Below, in pieces: positions 1 to 5,915 of a stretch of DNA of 7,238 bases. The position numbers and the translations under genes are program-made. Numbering within the stretch: the first letter of the stretch is position 1; each line of letters opens with the position of its first letter. The notes under the pieces were generated by a model. The model saw only the letters and a list, made by a program, of their open reading frames with translations. It searched no databases and was not told the origin of the DNA. The DNA comes from Candidatus Sericytochromatia bacterium (GTDB lineage: Bacteria; Cyanobacteriota; Sericytochromatia; JACMPN01), in contig JACMPN010000265.1 in NCBI GenBank assembly GCA_014377495.1, positions 1 through 7,238 of the forward strand. The letters are read 5' to 3'.

Positions 1-510
1 ACGTATGCAGCCAGGGCCGACGAAGGCGGCGTGCTGCGCGACCTGATTCACGAAATCGATTACACCACCTGGCTGTTCGGACGGCCGGCAGCGGTATGCT
101 GCACGCTCCAGGACGGGCTCAGGCTGCAGATCGCCTCCGAAGCTGGCGCCGATCTGCTTTGGCAGGCACCGGGCGACGTCAGCGTCTCGCTGCGGCTCGA
201 CTACCTCAGCCGCATCCCCCGCCGGCAGTTGCGGGCCCATGGGGCATGGGGCGACCTGACCTGGGATGCCATTGCCCAAACCGTGACCCTGGAATGCCCC
301 GGTCAGGCACCCATTCAAGAGGCCTGTGCCCAAACCAGGGAGGCGATGATGACGGACCAGTTCGCCAGCTTTTTGACCGCCATCACTGGCCAACCGGCGC
401 CTGAACTGGCAACGTTGGACGACGGCGCCTTCGCCATCAGCCTGTGCGATGCCGCCCGCCGCTCGGCGACCATTGGCCACGAGGAGACCATACTGCCATG
501 GCAAACCTGA
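1..510 (+). CDS. Gfo/Idh/MocA-family oxidoreductase, C-terminal part (5' end outside window)
   Basis: The reading frame is open from the first base and ends at TGA 508-510, giving 169 residues without a start, so the N-terminal Rossmann NAD(P)-binding half lies upstream of the window. Near the start (visible residues 9-24) it reads GGVLRDLIHEIDYTTWLFG. This matches the substrate-domain signature of Gfo/Idh/MocA dehydrogenases, where a conserved Asp and His sit just after a GG(G)V-L stretch. The rest fits the alpha/beta C-terminal domain, with a strand-rich middle and an Ala-rich final helix. Such oxidoreductases are common in nonulosonate and flagellin-glycan loci beside a CMP-sugar synthetase, but the substrate cannot be read from the sequence. 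The stop codon overlaps the next gene by 13 bases, so the two are probably co-translated. The family call is good; the function beyond NAD(P)-dependent sugar oxidoreduction is unknown. Confidence 0.8.
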   Translation, partial: TYAARADEGGVLRDLIHEIDYTTWLFGRPAAVCCTLQDGLRLQIASEAGADLLWQAPGDVSVSLRLDYLSRIPRRQLRAHGAWGDLTWDAIAQTVTLECPGQAPIQEACAQTREAMMTDQFASFLTAITGQPAPELATLDDGAFAISLCDAARRSATIGHEETILPWQT

Positions 511-1238
511 CCCATCCCGTCCTGGCAGTGATTCCCGCCCGGGGCGGATCCAAAGGGTTGCCGGGCAAAAATGTTCGGCTCCTGGGCGGCCTGCCGCTGA
601 TCGTGCATTCCCTGCGCTGTGCGGCCATGACTCCGCAAATCGATCGCTGCATCGTCTCCACGGACGATCCGGGTATCGCTGACGTGGCCAGGGCTGCCGG
701 CGGCCACGTACCCTTTTTGCGGCCGGCCGCACTGGCCGGGGATGCCACCCCGATGATGCCCGTCCTTCAGCATGCCCTGCGCACCATGGAAGAGCAGGAC
801 GGCAAACGGTACGAAATCCTGCTCCTCCTCGATCCGACCAGTCCCGGACGGCTGCCGGGCGACATCACCGAAGCCCTGGCCATGTTGGCGAATGATCCGG
901 CCGCTCAGGGCGTCGTCTCCGTGTCAGAGCCACGCTTCAACCCCCGCTGGGTCTGCGTCGAACCCAAAGATGGCTATATGGCGCCGGCCTTTGCCGATGC
1001 GGCCACTTACACCCGCCGGCAGGACGTACCACCGATCTACCGGATCAACGCCACCCTCTACCTCTGGCGGCGTGATTACCTCTTAGGGATCGAAGGCGAT
1101 CACTGGATGACCGGTCTGCAACGGATGCTGATCATCCCCGAAGAACGGGCCGCCCATATCGACGAACTGGCCGATTTCCAACATGCCGAACTGGCCCTCC
1201 AGGCTGGGTTGATGCAGTTTCCCTGGCTGGCGCCCTGA
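498..1238 (+). CDS. neuA: CMP-nonulosonic acid cytidylyltransferase (NeuA/LegF/PtmB-like)
   Basis: This 246-residue protein should activate a nonulosonic acid with CTP, giving CMP-sugar and pyrophosphate in the cytoplasm. The N-terminal nucleotide-binding signature IPARGGSKGLPGKN is at residues 12-25. STDDPGIADVA (55-65), DPTSPGR (112-118), RRQ (173-175), NATLYLW (184-190) and the acidic IDELADF (221-227) are all at the places expected for the NeuA/KdsB-type fold. The length is usual for single-domain CMP-sugar synthetases. Two positions differ from the commonest family wording: Asp for Gln in the (Q)PTSP motif, and Gly for Leu in SP(L)R. The ATG at 498 is preferred because the signature begins 11 residues later and GAGGAG (481-486) lies 11 bases upstream. 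The open frame extends further upstream but would add an unrelated N-terminus. It overlaps the upstream oxidoreductase by 13 bases and ends one base before the SDR gene. The CMP-sugar class is firm; the choice between neuraminate and legionaminate is not. Confidence 0.93.
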   Translation: MANLTHPVLAVIPARGGSKGLPGKNVRLLGGLPLIVHSLRCAAMTPQIDRCIVSTDDPGIADVARAAGGHVPFLRPAALAGDATPMMPVLQHALRTMEEQDGKRYEILLLLDPTSPGRLPGDITEALAMLANDPAAQGVVSVSEPRFNPRWVCVEPKDGYMAPAFADAATYTRRQDVPPIYRINATLYLWRRDYLLGIEGDHWMTGLQRMLIIPEERAAHIDELADFQHAELALQAGLMQFPWLAP

Positions 1239-1239
1239 G

Positions 1240-2040
1240 ATGGCCACTGTCGCCTCCCAACTGGACCTGACCGGCCGTGTCGCCCTGATCACGGGCGGAG
1301 CCGGCCATCTGGGCCGGGCCTTCGCCGCCGGACTGGCCGAACTCGGGGCCACCGTCGCCCTGTTGGATCTCGACGTTGCGGCCGCGACCTCTATGGCCTC
1401 CGACCTGCAGGCCCAGTTCGGCCACCCAGTCCTGGCAATCGGCGCCGACGTCACCGATCCCGATTCCGTGCAAACGGCCGTCGCCTCGCTGCAGGATAAG
1501 ACCGGCCGGCTGGACATCCTGGTAAACAACGCAGCCTATCCGCCGGGTGACAAAGCCCCAGACGGTCTGGCCATCACCGCCCAGCACTTGGAGCGTTGGG
1601 ACCGGGACCTCAAGGTGATGCTGAACGGTACCTTTGTCGTTACCCAGGCGGCATTTCCGGCATTGCAGACCAGTGGCAACGGGACGATCATCAACATTGC
1701 CTCCATCTACGGCCTGGTCGGGCCTGACCCGAGCCTGTATGCCGACACAACCATGGGGAACCCGGCCTATTACGCTGCCGCCAAAGGGGGCATCGTCCAG
1801 CTCACCCGCTATTGGGCGACCACGATGGCCCCGGCCGTACGGGTGAACTGCCTGGCCCCGGGCGGGATCGAACGCAGCCAACCGGCCGTCTTCCAGAACC
1901 GTTACGCCGCCCGCACGCCGCTCGGCCGCATGGCCACCGAAGCGGACATCGTCGGCGGGCTGGTCTTTCTGGCCTCCGACCTCTCCCGCTATGTTACCGG
2001 ACAGGTGCTGGCCGTTGATGGTGGATGGACCGCATGGTGA
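1240..2040 (+). CDS. Short-chain dehydrogenase/reductase, PtmA-like
   Basis: This is a classical SDR of 266 residues with an NAD(P)-binding Rossmann fold. The glycine-rich loop TGGAGHLG is at residues 18-25, the acidic strand end DLD at 43-45 (Asp here usually favours NAD), NNAA at 96-99, the catalytic Ser near 155 (INIASIYG) and the YxxxK pair at Tyr178 and Lys182. The C-terminal VDGGW is the usual SDR ending. The loop has His where many classical SDRs have the second glycine of TGxxxGxG. I associate this wording and the SLYADTTMGNPAYYAAAKGG stretch with the PtmA group in flagellin-glycan loci. The gene starts one base after the NeuA stop, and its last bases overlap the NeuB gene. PtmA belongs to legionaminate-type clusters, but its exact step is uncertain, so I assign no reaction beyond NAD(P)-linked oxidoreduction. 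No strong ribosome binding site is visible, which suggests coupling to neuA translation. Confidence 0.92.
   Translation: MATVASQLDLTGRVALITGGAGHLGRAFAAGLAELGATVALLDLDVAAATSMASDLQAQFGHPVLAIGADVTDPDSVQTAVASLQDKTGRLDILVNNAAYPPGDKAPDGLAITAQHLERWDRDLKVMLNGTFVVTQAAFPALQTSGNGTIINIASIYGLVGPDPSLYADTTMGNPAYYAAAKGGIVQLTRYWATTMAPAVRVNCLAPGGIERSQPAVFQNRYAARTPLGRMATEADIVGGLVFLASDLSRYVTGQVLAVDGGWTAW
2020..2025 (+). promoter_or_regulatory. Shine-Dalgarno-like GGTGGA for the NeuB-type synthase
   Basis: GGTGGA lies inside the end of the SDR gene, 8 bases before the ATG at 2034. It supports 2034 as the NeuB start over the in-frame ATG at 2025, which would sit directly on this motif. The motif is only an approximate match, and the SDR coding sequence (VDGGW) also explains it. 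Confidence 0.4.
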
Positions 2041-3119
2041 CCCCCGTTTCCATCGCCGGACGTCTGATCGGTCCGGGGCAGCCGTGCTGGATCATCGCTG
2101 AAGCGGGCGTGAACCATAACGGCGATCCCGCCCTGGCGGCCGCTCTCGTCGATGCCGCCGCCAAAGCGGGCGCCGATGCCGTCAAATTCCAAACCTTCCA
2201 GGCGGCCACCCTGGCCACCCCGACCGCCGCCAAAGCCGCCTACCAGTCCGCCAACCTGGCCGATGATTCCCTCTCTCAACAGGCGATGCTCAAAGCCCTG
2301 GAACTCAGCCGGGACGCGCATCGTCCGTTGCAGACCCGGGCCGCTGCGCAGGGAATCCCCTTCCTGTCCACGCCGTTCGCCCCGGATGATGCCGCCTTCC
2401 TCGTCGGTCTCGGCGTCCCCGCCCTGAAGGTCTCCTCGGGCGATCTGACCAACCTGCCGTTTTTGGCGCAGTTAGCCCGCTACGGCCTGCCGCTCCTGCT
2501 CTCCACCGGCATGGCGGATCTCGCCGAAGTGGCGGCGGCCGTGGCCACCGTCAGGGCGAACGGCAATCCGTCCCTGATCCTGTTGCACTGCGTCAGCACC
2601 TACCCGGCCGATGCGGCGGACTGCAATCTGCGGGCTATGCGCACGCTGCAAGACACCTTCCACGTACCGGTGGGCTGGTCTGACCATACGATAGGCTGGG
2701 ACGTGGCCGTCGCCGCCGTCGCCCTGGGGGCCTGCGTCGTGGAAAAACACCTCACCCTCGATCGGACCATGCCCGGCCCCGACCATGCGGCGTCGCTGGA
2801 ACCGGCGGAATTGGCCGCCCTAGTTTTGGCCCTGCGCCGGACGGAAGCCGCCCTCGGTCACGGCGAAAAGCGGCCGACACCCAGCGAGGCTGCCGTCGCT
2901 GCCGTGGCCCGCAAGAGCCTGCACTGGGATCAGGACCTGGCGGCCGGGGCATCGGTGTCCCAGGGAGCCGTAACCATCCTGCGTCCTGAGGCCGGCCTGG
3001 CGCCGAAGTGGTACGATCGTCTGCACGGCCTGCGCCTGGCTCGGCCCGTGCTGGCAGGCTCCCCGGTCCTTCCTGCCGACTTCGATCCCGCCGGGTTGCC
3101 ACCCGAATTGATCCAGTGA
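2034..3119 (+). CDS. neuB: Nonulosonic acid synthase (NeuB/LegI-like) with C-terminal SAF domain
   Basis: This 361-residue enzyme condenses phosphoenolpyruvate with a mannosamine-type sugar to give the nine-carbon acid. Family motifs of the TIM barrel appear in order: IIAEAGVNHNG (20-30), KFQTF (51-55), LSTPF (111-115), KVSSGDLTN (132-140), LLSTGM (155-160), HCVSTYPA (185-192), GWSDHT (214-219), EKHLT (237-241) and PGPDH (247-251). His218 and His239 are 21 residues apart, as are the two metal-binding histidines of the meningococcal enzyme. Glu23, Lys51 and Lys132 match its active-site Glu and Lys residues. The C-terminal SAF (antifreeze-like) domain runs from about 290, starting at ARKSL and including the substrate-contacting arginine in RPEAG (about 317). 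The ATG at 2034 overlaps the SDR gene by 7 bases; an ATG at 2025 would add three residues. The synthase call is very secure. Choosing between ManNAc and 2,4-diacetamido-trideoxymannose as substrate needs a phylogeny. Confidence 0.97.
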   Translation: MVTPVSIAGRLIGPGQPCWIIAEAGVNHNGDPALAAALVDAAAKAGADAVKFQTFQAATLATPTAAKAAYQSANLADDSLSQQAMLKALELSRDAHRPLQTRAAAQGIPFLSTPFAPDDAAFLVGLGVPALKVSSGDLTNLPFLAQLARYGLPLLLSTGMADLAEVAAAVATVRANGNPSLILLHCVSTYPADAADCNLRAMRTLQDTFHVPVGWSDHTIGWDVAVAAVALGACVVEKHLTLDRTMPGPDHAASLEPAELAALVLALRRTEAALGHGEKRPTPSEAAVAAVARKSLHWDQDLAAGASVSQGAVTILRPEAGLAPKWYDRLHGLRLARPVLAGSPVLPADFDPAGLPPELIQ

Positions 3120-3132
3120 GTCGTTACCCCGC

Positions 3133-3903
3133 ATGAGCCAACTCAAGCCGCTCCCCCGCCGCCTGATCGCCCGTTTGGACATCAAGGGTCCCAACCTGGT
3201 CAAGGGCATCCACCTGGAAGGGTTGCGGGTCATCGGGCTGCCGGCCACCTATTCCCGCAAATACTACGATCAGGGCGTCGACGAACTGCTCTTTATCGAC
3301 ATCGTGGCCAGTCTGTACGGCCGCAACAACCTCGCTGATGTGGTCCGCCAGACGGCCGCAGAGGTCTTCGTGCCGATGACCGTGGGCGGGGGCGTCCGCT
3401 CCGTCGAAGACGTCTACAGCCTGCTGCGGGCCGGCGCCGACAAAGTGGCGATCAACACGGCCGCCATCAACACGCCCAGCCTGATCACCGAGGCGAGCCG
3501 CCTCTTTGGGTGCCAGTGCATCGTCATCTCCATCGAAGCCCAGCGCCAGCCAGACGGCCGTTGGGAAGCGTTCACCGACAATGGCCGGGAGCGCACTGGC
3601 ATCGATGCCGTCGAATGGGCGAAACGGGCCGTTGACCTGGGGGCCGGTGAGGTCCTGCTGACATCGATCGATCAAGAAGGCACCCGCAAGGGGTTCGACC
3701 TACCGCTCGTCAGTGCGCTCGGACCCATCCTCGGCGTACCGGTCATCGCCTGTGGGGGCGCCGGGACCGTGAATCACCTGGCGGACGCCTTCCAAGCAGG
3801 GGCGGACGCCGTAGCGGTCGCCAGTCTGCTGCATTACAACCTGGCCACTGTGGGCGACTGCAAAACCGCCCTGGCAGCCGCCGGGTTCGAGGTGCGCCAA
3901 TGA
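3133..3903 (+). CDS. wbuZ: HisF-like protein of sugar amidation (WbuZ type, HisF2)
   Basis: This 256-residue TIM barrel is closely related to imidazole glycerol phosphate synthase subunit HisF. It lies among glycan genes beside a HisH and an N-acetyl sugar amidotransferase, the context that defines the WbuZ/HisF2 proteins. These are thought to pass HisH-derived ammonia to the sugar amidotransferase. Phosphate-site glycines are at VGGGVR (84-89) and ACGGAG (206-211). Aligning by eye to Thermotoga HisF, Asp16 matches catalytic Asp11, Lys24 matches Lys19 and Asp180 matches Asp176. The ammonia-gate residues are all present: Arg10, Glu51, Lys104 and Glu173 (for Arg5, Glu46, Lys99, Glu167). Glu135, in ISIEAQ, replaces the second catalytic residue Asp130. 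The start is 13 bases after the NeuB stop with only a weak ribosome site, and the end overlaps HisH by 4 bases. A true histidine enzyme is unlikely here because no other his gene is present. Confidence 0.94.
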   Translation: MSQLKPLPRRLIARLDIKGPNLVKGIHLEGLRVIGLPATYSRKYYDQGVDELLFIDIVASLYGRNNLADVVRQTAAEVFVPMTVGGGVRSVEDVYSLLRAGADKVAINTAAINTPSLITEASRLFGCQCIVISIEAQRQPDGRWEAFTDNGRERTGIDAVEWAKRAVDLGAGEVLLTSIDQEGTRKGFDLPLVSALGPILGVPVIACGGAGTVNHLADAFQAGADAVAVASLLHYNLATVGDCKTALAAAGFEVRQ

Positions 3904-4526
3904 CCACTACGGTCACCGTCGTCGACTACGGCGTCGGCAACATGAACAGCGTGATCAACGCCCTGGGCCATCTGGGGGCGACCGTCACCGTCTCGGATCA
4001 GCCCGAAGTGATCGCCAGTGCCGAACGGCTCGTCCTGCCAGGTGTGGGCGCCTTTCCTGACGGGATGCGGCTGTTGCGGGAACGGGGCCTCGATGAAGCC
4101 CTGCACATGGCCGTCGGTCAGGGTCGGCCGCTGTTGGGCATCTGTCTTGGCATGCAGCTGTTGTTCGACGGCAGCGACGAGTTCGGGGATCATCCGGGCC
4201 TGGGCCTGGTGCCGGGCCGGGTCATCCGCCTGGCGCCGGCCGCCGGGTTCAAAGTGCCGCAGATCGGCTGGAACCGCCTGGTGCCGGGGGACCGGTCCTG
4301 GGCGGGGACCATTCTGGCGGCGACTGCGCCGGAAACGATGGTCTATTTCGTCCATTCCTATGCGCCGGATGCCCGCACGGCTGTTGGTTTGCTGGCCACC
4401 TGTGATTACGGCGGCCACCCGGTGACGGCGGTGATCCAGCACGGGCCCGTCAGCGGCTGCCAGTTTCACCCCGAAAAGAGCGGGCCCGCCGGCCTCGGCA
4501 TCCTCAGCGCCTTCCTGCAGCAGTGA
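3900..4526 (+). CDS. wbuY: HisH-like glutamine amidotransferase of sugar amidation (WbuY type)
   Basis: This 208-residue class I glutaminase should hydrolyse glutamine and pass ammonia into the partner HisF barrel. The triad is complete: Cys82 in GICLGMQ (80-86), with His190 and Glu192 in FHPEKS (189-194). The HisH-type oxyanion strand PGVG is at 47-50 and the N-terminal DYGVGN at 9-14. Lys193 matches the HisH lysine that contacts HisF Asp98 (Asp103 in the partner here). Length is normal for HisH. The ATG at 3900 overlaps the HisF stop in an ATGA arrangement, and GAGGTG (3889-3894) sits 5 bases upstream, so the two subunits are probably made in fixed proportion by coupled translation. It is called WbuY rather than a histidine enzyme from the glycan context. 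The upstream wbuZ and downstream wbuX complete the known trio. Confidence 0.95.
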   Translation: MTTTVTVVDYGVGNMNSVINALGHLGATVTVSDQPEVIASAERLVLPGVGAFPDGMRLLRERGLDEALHMAVGQGRPLLGICLGMQLLFDGSDEFGDHPGLGLVPGRVIRLAPAAGFKVPQIGWNRLVPGDRSWAGTILAATAPETMVYFVHSYAPDARTAVGLLATCDYGGHPVTAVIQHGPVSGCQFHPEKSGPAGLGILSAFLQQ

Positions 4527-4621
4527 AAGCCCCACGGTGAGCCGGTTGCAAAACCTCCTGGCAGGCCCTAGGCTTCCCACTGTCACCGCTGCATCCGTCC
4601 CCCAACCGTTCCGAGGACCGC
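4527..4621 (+). promoter_or_regulatory. Intergenic gap with weak promoter-like elements upstream of wbuX
   Basis: This 95-base stretch is the largest gap in the window and separates HisH from the amidotransferase. TTGCAA (4546-4551) and TAGGCT (4569-4574) are 17 bases apart, the ideal sigma-70 spacing, but match only 4/6 and 3/6. The same TTGCA also ends a sigma-54-like pattern: GG at 4536-4537 and GC at 4548-4549 keep the 12-base offset, with 8 of 12 consensus bases matching. The two readings share bases, and chance is a fair explanation. A small GGTT-GCAA-AACC hairpin (4544-4555) is too short to be a terminator, and no T-run follows. GAGGA (4613-4617), 4 bases before the ATG at 4622, is a likely ribosome binding site. 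Confidence 0.25.
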
Positions 4622-5914
4622 ATGACCGATACTCTGGATCCGACCACCTCTGACCTGACGGCCCTGTACGGCCTGCCCCGCCAAGTCCACTACTGCAAAC
4701 GCTGCGTCATCTCCAACCAGCGGCCGAACTCCGCTTTGGAATTCAAGCACCAGCGCAGCACGGCGAAAGCGACCATCGGATTCGACTCGGAAGGGATCTG
4801 CGACGCCTGCCGGTTCACCGAACGGAAGCGCAATACGATCGACTGGGACGCCCGAGACCGGGACCTGCGCGCCCTGTGTGACCGCTACCGCCGCAATGAC
4901 GGCCAGTATGACTGCCTCGTCCCCGGCTCCGGTGGCAAAGACAGCTTTTACACGGCTCACAAGCTGAAGTACGAATACGGTATGCACCCGCTGACGGTGA
5001 CCTGGGCCCCCCATCTCTACACCGATTGGGGATTTAAGAACTTCCAGGCCTGGATCCATGCCGGCTTCGACAACTTCCTCTCCACCCCGAACGGCCGGGT
5101 CCACCGCCTGCTCACCCGTCTGGCCGTCGATAACCTGTTTCATCCGTTCCAGCCCTTTGTGCTGGGCCAAAAGAACCTGGCCCCCCAGATGGCCGTCCGG
5201 TTCGGTATTCCGCTCATCTTTTACGGTGAAAACGAAGCCGAATACGGCAATCCCATCAAAGACACGGACAGCCCCCTCCGGGACAGCAGCTACTTCAGCC
5301 GGCCGCCGGATGAGGAGATTTTCCTCGGCGGCGTCTCCATGGCCGACCTGCAGCAGCGCTATGGAGTGCCAAAAGTCGATTTGGAGCCTTACCTGCCTAG
5401 CGACCCGGAACTGCTGCGCAAAAACAACATCGAAGTCCATTACCTGGGCTACTATCTGCCCTGGCACCCGCAGTCCTGCTACTACTATGCCGTCGAGCAC
5501 GGAGGGTTCCAGGCTTCTCCGGAGCGCACCCCCGGCACCTACAGCAAATACAACTCCATCGACGATAAAATCGATGATTTCCACTACTACACGACCAACA
5601 TCAAATTCGGCATCGGCCGGGCCACCTACGACGCCGCCCAGGAGATCCGCTCCGGCGACATCACCCGTGAGGAAGGTGTCGCCCTGGTCAAGCGGTTCGA
5701 TGGTGAATGGCCGGAACGCTTCGCCAGCGAGATCTTCCGCTACCTCTCGATCACCCAGGCCGAATTCCCCGAGGCCTTTAAACAGTTCGCCCAGCCCGAA
5801 ATGACCCGCGATTCCTTCCTGGTACTGGCCGACACCTTCCGCTCGCCCCATCTGTGGAGCAAGGCGACGGGCGACTGGAAATTGCGTCACACGGTCTGGC
5901 AGGATGCCCCTTAG
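4622..5914 (+). CDS. wbuX: N-acetyl sugar amidotransferase (WbuX/WbpG/PseA family)
   Basis: This 430-residue PP-loop ATPase belongs to the family that converts a sugar acetamido group to acetamidino, using ATP to activate the group and ammonia as nitrogen source. The PP-loop PGSGGKDS is at residues 101-108. Two CxxC pairs precede it, Cys25/Cys28 (YCKRC) and Cys60/Cys63 (CDAC), and could hold a zinc ion. GENEAEYG (202-209) and WHPQSCYYY (281-289) are further stretches I recognise from this family. The C-terminal part is rich in Tyr, His and Asp. Length is near the family norm of about 370-430. Known members act on pseudaminic acid (PseA), legionaminic acid (PtmG) or O-antigen sugars (WbpG, LfnA). 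The NeuB/NeuA/NeuC neighbours here point to a nonulosonic acid or its precursor. The start at 4622 follows GAGGA at 4613-4617. The stop TAG lies one base before the NeuC-type start. Confidence 0.95.
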   Translation: MTDTLDPTTSDLTALYGLPRQVHYCKRCVISNQRPNSALEFKHQRSTAKATIGFDSEGICDACRFTERKRNTIDWDARDRDLRALCDRYRRNDGQYDCLVPGSGGKDSFYTAHKLKYEYGMHPLTVTWAPHLYTDWGFKNFQAWIHAGFDNFLSTPNGRVHRLLTRLAVDNLFHPFQPFVLGQKNLAPQMAVRFGIPLIFYGENEAEYGNPIKDTDSPLRDSSYFSRPPDEEIFLGGVSMADLQQRYGVPKVDLEPYLPSDPELLRKNNIEVHYLGYYLPWHPQSCYYYAVEHGGFQASPERTPGTYSKYNSIDDKIDDFHYYTTNIKFGIGRATYDAAQEIRSGDITREEGVALVKRFDGEWPERFASEIFRYLSITQAEFPEAFKQFAQPEMTRDSFLVLADTFRSPHLWSKATGDWKLRHTVWQDAP

Positions 5915-5915
5915 G

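Noticed and set aside
1132..1881. A 249-codon minus-strand open frame across the neuA/SDR junction
   Set aside because: It is a Gly/Arg/Gln-rich low-complexity translation with no motif, and is antisense to the SDR active-site region.
3133..4526. HisF and HisH as part of a histidine biosynthesis operon
   Set aside because: No other histidine gene is present. The neighbours are nonulosonate genes plus an N-acetyl sugar amidotransferase, and HisF has Glu in place of catalytic Asp130.
4544..4555. GGTT-GCAA-AACC hairpin as a terminator after HisH
   Set aside because: The stem is only 4 base pairs and no T-run follows; more likely incidental.
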